Source: Aphelenchoides besseyi (lineage: Eukaryota; Nematoda; Chromadorea; Rhabditida; Aphelenchoididae). From it: a stretch of DNA of 64,000 nucleotides. A program made the position numbers and the translations under genes. Location: NCBI GenBank assembly GCA_024699855.1, contig JAMPIQ010000001.1, positions 7,936,001-8,000,000 on the forward strand, in the 5' to 3' direction. Below, in pieces: positions 23,701-36,300 of this stretch (position 1 is its first letter; every line of letters begins with the position of its first letter). A model generated the notes under the pieces. It had not been told where the DNA came from. It did no database searches and saw only the letters and a list, made by a program, of their open reading frames with translations.

Positions 23701-26700
23701 CAAGCCTTGATTGCTGAGATCAACAATCACGAACCACACACCGAACAAGTTTGTGCTCAGGCGGATGAAATGATTTCGCGTGGACACTTTCTGGCTCCAG
23801 AGATTCGCGATAAATTGGCACAACTTCGCGACAATTGGCGCAATCTCAAAGCAAAAGCCGAGAAACGTAAGGTCGAATTGAACGATTCCCTTCAAGCGCA
23901 TCAATACTTGGCCGATGCAAACGAAGCTGATGCGTGGATGCACGAGAAAGAGCCAGTTGTCGGTTCGAATGACTATGGAAAAGATGAAGATTCGGCTGAA
24001 AGTCTATTGTAAGTCACGAAAGATGTATTCATAATGTTTGTCTTTTAGAAAGAAGCATCGTGCATTAATGTCAGATCTTGACGCTTTCCGCTCGACTATC
24101 GAAGAACTTAGAAAGCAAGCCAGTCAATGCAAATATCAGGAACAACCAGGCGGTCAATTGGGTAAAGAAGTGGTTACGGCTCTCTACGGTATGATCATTC
24201 ATTATTGAACATATTGTTGACATTTTATTTTTAGATTACAGTGAAAAATCACCACGTGAGGTTTCCATGAAGAAGGGAGACATCTTAACGTTGTTGAATT
24301 CGACTAATCGCGATTGGTGGAAAGTTGAGGTGAATGACCGACAAGGTTTCGTACCTGCATCGTATGTGCGAAAACTCGAACCCGGTTATCAACATCGTCA
24401 CGATGCAATCACAGCTCCACCCGATACGATTAACGCCAAACAATCACAAATCGAGGATCAATACAACCGCTTGATTATGTTGGGCGAACAACGTAAACGT
24501 AAATTGGAAGAAGCATGCAAAGGATATCAATTGTTACGTGAAGCCAATGACTTGGCCGATTGGTTAGTCGATCACAACCATTTGCCATCGAATTGAGTTT
24601 GTTTAGGATTCGATCACGCGAAACTGTTGCATCTCAGAAGGAAATCGGAGCGGACTTGGAACAAGTCGAAGTTTTGCAGAAGAAATTCGACGACTTCAAG
24701 GGTGACTTAAAAGCTAAAGAAGTTCGTTTGCAAGAAATGAACCAAATTGCCACAGCGTTGACTGCTGTCGGACAAACAGAAACTGCAGTTCGTATTCGTC
24801 AACAGATCGAAGATTTGAATCAACGCTGGAAAGCTTTGGAACAACAAGCCGAACAACGTGAACAACAGTTAGGCTCTGCGCACGAAGTTCAACGTTTCCA
24901 TCGCGATGTCGATGAGACTCGTGATTGGATTCAGGTCAGTGAATTCGAAAACTACGGAAATTCGACGAGATTCTTTTACAGGAGAAGAACGAAGCTCTCG
25001 ATTCGGACGATTTTGGTCGTGATCTTCGTTCCGTCCAAGCACTTCAACGTAAACACGATGGTGTAGAACGTGATTTGGCAGCACTAGGCGACAAAATTCG
25101 AACTCTCGACGAGAAAGCAAACAAATTACGACAAACTCATCCGGAGGCTGCCGAACAAATTTACGATCTTCAACGACAAATCAACGAACAATGGACTCAA
25201 CTTACACAAAAGGCAAACAGCCGCAAGGACAAGCTCCTCGACAGCTACGACTATCAACGCTTCCTCAGCGATTACCGCGATTTGATGCAATGGATTGCTG
25301 GAATGAATCAGTTGGTTTCATCTGATGAACTGGCCAACGACGTTACTGGTATTTATCTGAAATGACCAATTTCGTAAAGCTCATCGATTATTTAGGTGCT
25401 GAGGCCCTTCTTGAACGTCATCAGAATTATCAAACGGAAATCAAAGCTCGTAGTGGAACATTCCAAGCGTTCGGTCAATTCGGAGATCAATTAATTGAAA
25501 GTCGTCATTATGCAAGTGACGATATTCGACAGAGAATGGAAGACGTTGATCGGGCTCGAAATGATCTCGAGAAAGCTTGGGCCGAGCGTCGCAAAATTCT
25601 CGATCAATGTTTGGAACTGCAATTGTTCTACCGAGAATGTGAACTTGCTGACACATGGGTCAGTAAACAAAACGAAACATAACATTCGAATCAATTTTAG
25701 ATGTCTGCTCGTGAAGCATTTTTGACTCAAGACGATGGAACCATGAACGTTGAATCCTTAATCAAAAAGCACGAAGATTTCGATAAGGCAATCACTTCTC
25801 AACAAGAGAAGATCAATGGTCTCGGGCAAGTCGCTGGACAATTGGTTGGAAGCGATCATTACGATTCTCCGGTTAGTTTATTTCGCAGTCACGACTGTTT
25901 TATGGTCATTTTTTAGGCTATTCAAGAGAAACGTCAACAAATTTTTGATCGTTGGGAACGCTTGAAAGGCGCTTTGATCGAGAAACGATCAAAACTCGGC
26001 GAATCTCAAACGCTTCAACAATTCTCCCGTGATGCTGATGAGGTTGAGACTTGGATTGTAAGATCGTATACCAACACCTTGTTAGTCATTCGTGTAAACT
26101 TTAGGCTGAGAAATTCCAAGTGGCTCAAGAAGAATCTTATCGTGATCCGACCAACATTCAACAGAAACATCAGAAACAACAAGCATTTGAAGCAGAATTA
26201 ACTGCAAATTCTGACCGTATTGCCGTTCTGATTACTGCTGGAAAGAACTTGATTGACAACGCGAAATGTGCCGGTGGTGAAGACGCGGTATCTCAACGTC
26301 TCCGTGCTCTCAACGATCAATGGGATCTTTTGGTTAAAACAACATCCGAAAAAAGTCACAGACTTAAAGAAGCAAATCGACAAAAAAGTTTCATGGCTGC
26401 AGTTAAGGATCTCGAATTTTGGTTGGGCGAAATCGAAACGTTGCTCAGCAGCGAGGACTACGGACGAGATTTGCCGTCTATTGAATTTTTGCTGAAAAAA
26501 CATCAACTAATCGAAGCTGATATTGCATCGCATGCCGACCGTTTGAACGAAATGGACGCACAAGCTAACTCGCTTCTTGAGTCCGAACAATTCGATCAGG
26601 ATCAACAAATTGATGAACGTCGAAATGCCATTAAAGATCGTTACGATCATGTGAAAAGATTGGCAGCAGATCGACGTGACAAGTTGAACAAGGCGTTGAA

Positions 26701-29161
26701 TGTGCATCAGTTCTTACGTGACGTCGATGAAGAAGAATCTTGGCTTCGGTAAGTAATCAAGCAAGATAACAGAAGCAGATTCCTGCAATTTCAGTGAAAA
26801 GAAACTGTTGGTTAGTAGCGATGACTACGGACACGACTTGATTGGAGTTCACAACCTGAAACGTAAACACCGTCGATTGGATAACGAGTTGGCTACTCAT
26901 CGTCCAGCCGTCGATTTGGTGCGTTCGAAGGGTGCTCAGTTGTTGGAGGCATCCGAAATCGGCGGTCCAGAAATCCGCAACCGAATGAATGCTTTGGAAC
27001 AAAGTTGGCAACAGATTGTTGAACTCACTGGCAATCGGTATGTTTTTTGAACCAAATTCTCTAAAATTATCCTTGAAGTGATCAAAAATTGAATGAGAGC
27101 GAAGCCTTCCAAAACTTCCTGGGAAAAGTGGAAGAGGAACGTGCGTGGTTGAACGAGAAACAACAGATCTTGAGCAGTCCTAACTTTGGGGATACAATGA
27201 ACAGTGTTCAATCGTTGTTGAAGAAGCACGATATCTTTGATAACGATCTGGTCGTTCATGAAAAGCGAATTGCTGAGCTGGTACAACAAGGAAACAATGT
27301 AAGCAATTTATATGACATACAATCTTAATGGTCATTTTTACAGCTCACTGAATCCGGAAATCATCATGCACCCGAAATTCAACAACGTTTGGAACAACTG
27401 CGACACCATTTGAACAAAGTCCGAGAATTGGCAACAGTTCGACTTCAACGACTTCGCGATAACAGCGCTTATCTCCAATTCATGTGGAAATGCGATGTTG
27501 TTGAAAGCTGGATTGGTATGTTGGTAAAACTGAAACCCTGTTGTAAACTCACTTTTTTAGCTGAAAAGGAAACATACGTTCGTTCTGATGATTTCGGTCG
27601 GGATTTGTCGAGCGTTCAGTTGCTTTTAAATAAGCAAGATGCTTTTGAAACGGGCCTTAAAGCTTTCGAATCGGAGGGAATTCAAAGAGTTAGTGAATTG
27701 AAGGATCAACTGTTACAAGCGCAACATCAACAATCGCCAGAAATCGAACGACGACACAACAATGTAATTGCTCGTTGGAATCAATTACTCTCCAACTCGA
27801 CGGCCCGACGTCAACGTCTACTTCAAGCTCAGCAGGAGTTCAAAAAGATCGAAGAGTTGTATCTTAATTTCGCCAAGAAAGCCTCGGCTTTCAACTCGTG
27901 GTTCGAAAACGCTGAAGAAGATTTGACCGATCCAGTTCGTTGCAACTCGTTGGACGAAATTCGAGCACTTCGCGATGCCCATTCCGAATTTCAACAATCG
28001 TTAGCAACTGCAGAAAACGATTTTGCTCAATTGCAAGATTTGGACAAACAAATCAAAGCTTATAGTGTTGGACCTAATCCGTAAGAAAGTCATTTTCACA
28101 CACAGAAGTTAAGTTTATTCTTCAGATACACATGGTTTACTATGGAAGCACTTGAAGTTACGTGGCACAACCTACGTCGAATCATCAAAGAGCGAGATGC
28201 GGAATTGGTCAAAGAAAATGCTCGTCAAGAGGACAACGATAAACTTCGACAAGAGTTTGCACGTCAAGCCAACGAATTCCATCAATGGTTGACCGATACT
28301 CGAACAGAAATGATGGAAACGAGTGGAAGCTTGGAACAACAGTTGGATATGTTAAAACGAAAGACTCAGGATATTCGACAGCAACGGGTTCTTTTGAGAA
28401 AGATCGAAGATTTGGGTGCTTTGTTAGAAGACCATTTGATTTTGGATAACCGATACACGGAACATTCAACCGTCGGTCTCGCTCAGGCGTGGGATCAACT
28501 TGATCAATTGGCTATGCGTATGCAACACAATCTCGAACAACAGATTCAAGCACGAAATCAATCTGGTGTTTCCGAAGATGCATTACGCGAGTTCTCGATG
28601 ATGTTCAAACATCAAGTAACAACAAACTTATTTTGTTCTTTCTCAACTTCCATTTTTAGGAACAAGATGGACGTCTCAATCATCAACAGTTCAAGAACTG
28701 TTTGCGTGCTCTCGGTTACGATTTGCCAATGGTCGACGAAGGTCAACCAGAACCCGAATTTCAACGAATTCTCGATGTTGTTGATCCGAATCGCGATGGT
28801 TATGTAACATTGGTACCTATAGAATTACGAGTCAAGTATTTGAACACGATAATTTCAGCAAGAGTACATGGCCTTCATGATTGATAAGGAAACAGAGAAC
28901 GTGCGTAGTAGCGAGGATATCGAAATGGCATTCCGAGCATTAAGTAAAGAACTACGTCCATATGTTACAGCCGAAGAACTCTACGCGGTAAGCATTTCGC
29001 GTTCATAATCGGTTTAACTGCTGAAATTTTAGAATTTGCGTCAAGAAGAAGCTGAGTACTGTATTAAACGAATGAAACCTTATGTGGAAGCGGTTTCTGG
29101 TCGAAAGATCGATGGTGCATTGGATTACGAGCAATTTGTTCATTCCCTCTTCCAAAACTAA
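20735..29161 (+). CDS. spc-1: Alpha-spectrin
   Basis: Large rod protein of the submembrane skeleton that pairs with beta-spectrin. The ATG at 20735 gives [19 protein letters not shown], then the partial first repeat that binds beta-spectrin and about twenty triple-helical repeats of roughly 106 residues. Recurring marks are WI.EK, DYGRDL..VQ.L..KH and FHRDVDE. An SH3 domain interrupts the repeats at about 24230-24390 ([39 protein letters not shown]). The C-terminal calmodulin-like region has an EF hand ([13 protein letters not shown]) and the segment [10 protein letters not shown], ending FVHSLFQN. Domain order matches animal alpha-spectrin throughout. Many introns of 40-60 nt interrupt it. 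No actin-binding domain is present, as expected for the alpha chain. Confidence 0.97.
24230..24400 (+). other. SH3 domain inside alpha-spectrin
   Basis: [32 protein letters not shown] and [12 protein letters not shown] are the standard SH3 landmarks (ALYDY, the WW pair and the P..YV end). It sits in the middle of the rod, as in all alpha-spectrins. Confidence 0.92.
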
Positions 29162-29712
29162 TTTCATTTTTACGTTCAACCGCTGAATTCTGTTCATTGC
29201 AGCTTGTTTATATTTCGAATATTGTTGTTGTTTCGCTTAATTTACGTCAGGCGGCTATTCTTCTACGTCCATTTTCTGCTCGTCAATCACCTACGAGAAA
29301 TGTGGCCCGCATTTCGAGTTGGGATTCGAGAAACTAAATACCTTCCGGAAAGTTTTACGTTCTAATTTTTCAACTATCTTGATTTCTAGTGTCATTCACA
29401 GCTTTACCAGTAACCATTCGACTTGTATTACTCGCCATTTGTCTTAACTGCTTTTCTAATTACGAACTGCCGCTACATAAATTAAATCGATTGTCAAATG
29501 AATTTATCCGTGAAATCGGGCATTAGCAATCTTGAGAGGAATGAACGGAATAAATGTTAGAAATAAGAACAAAATACAACCAGTGTGTTAAAGAACGAAA
29601 GAATTGGATGTTTAGCTGTAGAAGAGAAACACGATCGGAATACGATAATGATCACAGAACTTAGAAGGCATTTTAGGCAATGTCCCTAAACTAACGAACC
29701 CGCTTGTTTCGT
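29162..29712. other. Convergent 3' region of alpha-spectrin and the MKK7-like kinase
   Basis: About 550 bp with no open frame worth reporting. It should hold both 3' untranslated regions. Confidence 0.45.
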
Positions 29713-31266
29713 TCAAATGATTGATGAACGTTGTGGTCCCGGCGGTTTGTATTTCTCGGGATTAAGCTGAAAACACAAATGAACATCTTCCATCGAATTC
29801 TCAACTCGAACTCACTATCCAATCGGCAACTTTTGTATCGCTCGTTTTCGTATTGAAGAAAAAGGGAAACTCCTGAACAAAAGTTGAAGATGTTTTAACA
29901 GTTTCGAAACTGACCATCAAAGTCTTATATTTTGGTCGAGTTGCAATGTCCTTTTGAAGACACTGTCTTACGAATTCACAGAATTCAGCGGTGTATCCTT
30001 CAGACATGCTGAGAACGGGCGGTTCACCGGTTTCGATTCGAGCCATCAGAGCGAATGGTGTTACACCCGCAGCCAAATCTTCGCTGTACGGCGGTTTGCC
30101 GCGCGCTAACTGCACCAGTGATAGACCCAAGCTCCAGACATCTGCCCGAACATCGTATGGTTGTCGAGTGATACGTTCAGGCTAAATTCTTGCTTTTACT
30201 TTGTAAGTATTGTAGCCTACCGCCAGATATGCTGTACATCCCGTGGAAATGGAGGTTGCTTGAGAGTCGATCTTAAAACTAGAAGTTTGTTTCTGGTTTG
30301 TTGAATAAACGAACCAATTGACCCGAAATACCAAAGTCGCACAATTTAACCTGACCACGAACGTTGAGCAAAATGTTACTCGGCTTTACATCGCGATGCA
30401 TCAACGACTAAAATTGAATGCAGACTAATCAATCAACAATCGCCAAGCTTTACATGTTCTTCTTTAAGATAGTTAAGAGCTTTGATAACACTGCAGTTGA
30501 TTTGTGCGATGATTTCTTCTGGAAACCCAATGAATTCGCGAGTTTGCAACAATTTTTCGGCACAACTCGCCATCAACTCCATACAAATATACAGATGGTC
30601 CTGAAATGCGAATGATCAGATAGAATGTCTTGAGTTATTTTCATTACTTGTGTAATTATGTACCCGAAACATTTGACAATATACTGACAATCATTCGACT
30701 TTCGAATGACATCCAAGTCCATGAAGATACGCTTTGACTCCTCCTTATTGTCCGTGCGTTTCATTTCCTACAAATCGTCGAGTATAAACGATAACTTCCG
30801 AAAATTCGTTTACCTTCACTGCCATGGTTTTTCCGTGAAGAGCGTATTTTGAGACCGTACCACAGGTGCCAGAGCCGAGATCTCCTTGCCGCACAAGATG
30901 ATCGATTTTGACGTCTTTATATAGCGAACCGCCCACGGACAACAATCCCGAATTCTCTTCGATGACTTTGAAGCGTTGATTGATCTCGTTGTCGCTCACA
31001 CGACTCTCCGTACTCACTGCATCCAACAAAAGTCCCGGCCGTCGACGACCTCCGAGATTCACTGAAAATTAGCCGGCAAATGAAAAATTTTGTTCAATCG
31101 TTCAACTCACTATTCATGTTTCGACGAGGTATTGGAGCAGTAAAGCAAACCGGCCGTGACTTCAATTGATGTTTTGCCGGCTCGGTATTTGCGGGACGTG
31201 AAACGGAAGATGAACGACGACTAAACAATCGAATTCGACTCCATTTGCGAATGCGACCTTCGAACT
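29713..31266 (-). CDS. mek-1: MAP kinase kinase 7 family (MEK-1-like), JNK pathway
   Basis: Dual-specificity kinase that phosphorylates JNK. The exons encode [20 protein letters not shown], the glycine loop [13 protein letters not shown] with the ATP-binding lysine, [20 protein letters not shown], the catalytic loop [18 protein letters not shown], an activation loop DSQATS, AYLAPERI and DVWSLGLSL, ending GPQRSSII. The order and the block [18 protein letters not shown] match MKK7 better than MKK4, MKK3/6 or MEK1/2. The MKK7 activation sites S..T are S..S here, still phosphorylatable. The 5' exon is unresolved: the last supported coding exon begins at 31266, with acceptor GTTTGCAG upstream, and no clear ATG in frame except an internal one at the NMNMNL segment. 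Confidence 0.88.
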
Positions 31267-32302
31267 CTGCAAACGGCTGATTATTTTCAAAGCGAATCAA
31301 AACGGCAGCACATCAATTGACGAACAACATTCCTTTTGGATAAGCGAATACAACAACACGAAGCGCTTCGAAGTTCGCTGAAAACTGCGATAAACACCAA
31401 AATGCGCGCAATAAACACAACTCACGTAGCCATTGAAACGAAACTGAACAACACACGCACACGTGAACAACGACGGTCAAAGTGTGGGTATTCAATTTAC
31501 TAACCAATGAGTCTTTGTTGAGTTATCGAGAAGAATGAGGAGGTGTCGGAGCGTGCAGCAGAATGCATTCGAAGTCGAACATTGGCCGCACAATCTTGGC
31601 ACAAAAACTTAAGGGTTATTAGAAGACAAGCGGATTCAAAACGAATGCGGACCGTTTTACCACGCGCATTTCGGAAGCATTGGCCGGAGAAAGAAGCGCC
31701 AACCAGACCGCAAACCCGCTGCCCATCGACTTGCGAGAACTGAAAGAGTCGACGGGAAATGTGCACTCCGACCGCGCGTTAGATAACCCGCCTTCTCTTG
31801 GGCGCAATTGAGCGATTCGTGAGATTTTCAGTCGCTTGCAACGTTCGCTTCTGTCATGGCAACAGTCGTTCCAAATCAGCTTTCGAAGGCTGCTTGGCGA
31901 TTAAACTAATCAGTAAATTGCAGTCCAAACGCAACTTATCGACGGCGGTCGAGTTGTTTTAAAACGAATTTAGAGCTCGATTACCGAATCTTAAGAGATC
32001 AAAGAATACAAACTGTTGAGTGAAACAAATTCCAAAAGCATCTGCTCAGTAGAATGCGGTCAAAAAACAAGTGAATACAAACAAGTGGACTTTCGGTTTT
32101 GTGTTTTGTAGTTCGACCGACCAAACTGATGGTCCGACTGCTGTTACAATATAAATAAACGAGCCCAAACGGCAATGCAACGCACACGTGTCAGTGAACA
32201 CCCGAATGATAGTTTGTTTTGCGTTTAACATCGTGATATTCGTTTTGTTTCTTGGTTTGAACGTCAACTCAATTGTTGAACATTCGTTTGTTGCAGATTG
32301 AA
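31267..32302. other. Region between the MKK7-like kinase and maleylacetoacetate isomerase
   Basis: About 1 kb with no supported gene. It must contain the missing first exon and promoter of the kinase and the promoter of the isomerase. An acceptor (GTTTGTTGCAG) ends at 32296, 6 nt before the isomerase start. Confidence 0.4.
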
Positions 32303-33073
32303 ATGTCGGAAACTCCCGTTTTGTATTCCTATTGGCGATCTTCTTGTTCGTGGCGTGTTCGAATTGCTTTGGAATTGAAGGAGATTAATTACGAGTATCG
32401 GGCAATCGACTTATTCAAAGGAGAACAGGTAGTCCACTTGCTTATAACTAGAGCAAAGTTACTTCAGAACAACGAGCAGTTTTTGAAAATGAATCCGTTG
32501 GGTTATGTGCCCGCATTCGTTCACAATGGGAATACGATCTCTCAGTCGTTGGCCATCATCGAGTATTTGGACGAAGTGTATCCTGATAAGTTTCCGTTAA
32601 TTTCCGGTTCGGCCGCTCAAAAAGCGTTAATTAGAAGCATGGCATTAATGGTAAGTCCTGATAGGACTAGTCGAAACTAAGAACTTTGCTGTAGATTATT
32701 GCCGATATCCAGCCGCTACAAAACATTTCACCTTTGAAGTTTTACGGTGGATCCGATGAACAGAAGCGCAATGAGTGGGCAGCGAATTTCATTAGCCGTG
32801 GATTTAAGGCGCTGGAAAAGCAATTAGGAACGACTGCTGGAAAGTACTCGATTGGAGACAACTTGACTCTGGTGGATTTGTGCATTCCACCTCAAGTGTA
32901 TAATGCCAAACGGTGAGAGCTTTTGTTTATTGCCAATTGATATTTCACCGTTTAGTTATAATATCGATCTTACGCCTTTTCCAATCATCCGTCGTATCAC
33001 CGAGACGTTGTCCGAGTTGGAGGCTTTCAAACGCGCTGATGCTGCAAATCAACCAGACACCCCTTCGAAATGA
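32303..33073 (+). CDS. Maleylacetoacetate isomerase (zeta-class glutathione transferase)
   Basis: Cytosolic enzyme of tyrosine and phenylalanine breakdown that converts maleylacetoacetate to fumarylacetoacetate using glutathione. The start MSETPVLYSYWRSSCSWRVR carries the zeta-class signature SSCSWRVRIAL; it continues with KMNPLGYVPAF, ISQSLAIIEYLDE (glutathione site), DIQPLQN and GDNLTLVDLCIPPQVYNA, and ends QPDTPSK. Three short introns are needed. Length is about the usual 215 residues. C. elegans calls this gene gst-42. The ATG follows a splice acceptor by 6 nt. Confidence 0.94.
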
Positions 33074-33392
33074 ATTTGAAGCTTAGGATCAGATAATACA
33101 AATGTTTATTAACTTAAACTACTTTAGACTATTCTGTTTAATAAACAAGTAAGTGCTATCTATTGAAGTAGTCACTGAAATGTGTTGTATGAAGCCGTAG
33201 ACAGAAAGTTGTGATCGTTGAATGAGTTTTGAGGATTTGATAGTCGGAATGACAAAATTTACAATAACCATGTGTGTTGAGAAAAACGAATTAATACGAA
33301 ACACGCGTACAAACTCACAGGGATATTGAACAAGAATGTGTTTCTAGTGCACGCAAAGAATAATCTTGAGGTAAAAAACTGATACGCAAGAG
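33074..33392. other. Convergent 3' region of the isomerase and daf-12
   Basis: No gene visible; contains the two 3' untranslated regions. Confidence 0.4.
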
Positions 33393-36300
33393 TTAATTAG
33401 ATTTTTGGTCATCTTTTGAACTCGATTTTGTTATGAAGAATTCTTGAGGCAATTGCTCAACATCGGCCGGTTTGACGCGTCCAACAAACAAAGTTTCGGC
33501 AACATTCTTAAAATTCAGATTCAGCAATCATAGATATGATATTAGCTTACTGAAATAATCCCCAATTCGGCTAACAAGCCCGGAATCAAAGCAATCACAT
33601 CGCGAGCACGTTCGTACGGAGTAATCGTGGACTCCAAATACCTAAAAAGAAACTATTTAACAGCAATCGATTTGCGTTTGTACCTGCGCAACAATGTCGA
33701 ATACAACGAATGGCTCTCACGAGCCAAAGTCTGATCTCGTAGATCAACGAGAACGTTGGTGTTTTGGAACAGAATTATTAGACCAATCAGATTGATTGTC
33801 AGAGGATGTTCTTTAAGCTCTTGCGGGATTTTGTAGCAAAATCTAAATAGAAGATACATCCTGTTGGAATCAACACTACTTACTCTAAGAAACGGTTCTT
33901 AGATTGGTTTCTTGTATCGTTTAATTGACTGGAAGTTTATATGTGAATTATGTGAAGACGATACACTTACTCAAAAACGTGACAAGAAACAGATGCCATT
34001 CCAGAAATTGGCGTGGACCAACAAAAACGTTTCGTATCGAAACGAGTAACTCCACGGATAGTCACCATTTGAATCATTGCAGCTGAAAATTGTTGTCTTA
34101 ACACACGGTACAACTTGTTTACTGACCTTTCAACAAAGCCAACTTTCCTTCTTGCGACAGACGAACGAAGGCCGATAAACGCTTGGTCATCTTGACAAAA
34201 CGTCGCATCGTAACGTCCATAATCTAAAATACTGTGGTGAATAGAATGAGTTTGTAGCTTACATTCAAAATGTCCGATGGATTTTTGGGTTCTTTAGTCA
34301 AACACTCAACGCCGGGTGCATACTGAAAATGAACGTTAAATTCAGTTAATCGAATACAAATCACCTTCAAATTATCATCTAATGGTTCGTCCATCACAGA
34401 ATATGCTTGACGCACCTATAAACATTTATATTGCTTTGTCTACTATCAATTGGTGGTTTTTTCTCTCATCAAGTTGGTTGCTATTTTCATTAAAAACGTG
34501 AAATAAACTGACCACATCCAAAGCACAGAGTTCAGAAGAGTTGAGTTGGTATAAATTCGCTTCTTTGATCTTCGTTTCAGTGTTTTCGAATATCGCATCA
34601 GCACTTTCAGGCTTCGATGGTCGTTCAGATACAATGGGAAAATCTGTTGGTGCTTTCTCTGTCGTTGGTGTGACATCGCACAGCAACATTGGAGACCAAT
34701 TCTTATAAACGTTTTGCATTTGACAGCCAAGATTGTGAAATGTTGTTGGAGACAGCGAGAAAAACGAGAAAATGGGCGTAATCTCGCCACTACTTGGCGA
34801 TTTGACCTGAGCATTTGCCATGATTCCTTCTGAATTGTATCCACTGGTCTCCGGAATTTGTGACAGAAACGATGGCTCGAGATTGATTTCTGATTCATTG
34901 GATGTAAACTGAGATGCCGACTCGACAAATGGAGAACTAAATGATTGAGCATAGGAATCTGCAGAGGGTCGCAAACTCGGAGGTTGTTCATATTGAGGTG
35001 ACTGAGCGACTGACTGCGTTGAGTTCATCACTTGCAGTAGTGGCATGACCTTAGAGAAAAGTTAAACACCTGAAAGCAAGAATGGCTTACTTCTTCACCG
35101 ATTGTTGAAAATGTTGTCAATTGAGAACTAAATGGCGGTGGAATCGAAACAATTGGAGTGGTGTTGTCGAGTGTAAAACGCTCGATTTCCATCGTAGAAA
35201 CAATCGGTGCTTGTTGAACTGTAGATGATGGCTGAACTGCAGGTATTTGCGATGAAATCGAAAGCACCGATGGTTCGATATTTGAATGTAAGTGAGTAAG
35301 AGTTGGAGTATTCGACAGTAAATCATTGTCGTTTAGTTGACTGTCAATTGAGGTGTACATATTAAAGGTCGATGAATTCAGTTGATTGGGTTTTTCGTGT
35401 CTTCGATGTTGAACTTCACTATGTAAAATTTTTGGTGACAAGTCAATTGACTCAGTTTTTAACGTTTTCTGTGATCGACTCTGATAAGCTCGTGGTTTTC
35501 GTTCCATCGAACTTCGAGGTGATGTTATTGACTTGCTACAGTTCAATCGAGAGTTCTTACGTCGTTTCAATTGTTCTTCATTCAAAATCCACTCTCTGCG
35601 CATTCCGACTTGAAAGCATTTTTTCAATCTAAAATATGGATATTACGCTGAAAAACTACTCGTAGACTTACCGACACTTTTGGCAAAAACGACGGCTGAC
35701 CGGTGTGATTTTACAATTGTCATTGTAGGGGCATTTGAATTCTTTTTGACGATTCGCATTTCGACGGAAATAAGCCTTAAAGTAGAACAGTGATGTTGGT
35801 CGATTGAATACAAAGAAATTGACTGAGTGGTATAATGTCAGAAGAAATGTGTTTTATGGTGAAAACCACACATAAATCGAGTAGAATTCTTTGGTTACTA
35901 GTTATGAAAGCTCCTCGAAAGGAGTTCAACGCAACTGCAGCCAATTTCATCACATTTCACTTGCCAATTTTGGCAAATTGACAGTTCAATCAAATTACCT
36001 TGCACGATTCCTGCAATAAACTTCGATTAAAAAATGAAAATAAACATGGATAATAGTGATGTTCTTATAAAACAAGTTATTAATGCGAAACAGCTAACCA
36101 AACAGGGTTTTTAAAGTCAATCGACCAAATTTTGTTTCAACTATTCAGAAACTTACACAAGAAACCACATTGAAATTGTAGCCGGTGGCCTGCAAAGTAA
36201 TTATATTCTTGATTCCAAATGTCTTTCACTCACTTGATCACCACAAACTCGACATGTTTTTTGGCGTTGACGAGTTTCTTCGGCACTCAGTTCTTCGTTT

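Noticed and set aside
31094..31300. Start of the MKK7-like kinase at 31300
   Set aside because: The first codon there is TTG and a splice acceptor (TTTGCAG) interrupts the frame at 31267, so the true start lies on an unidentified upstream exon.
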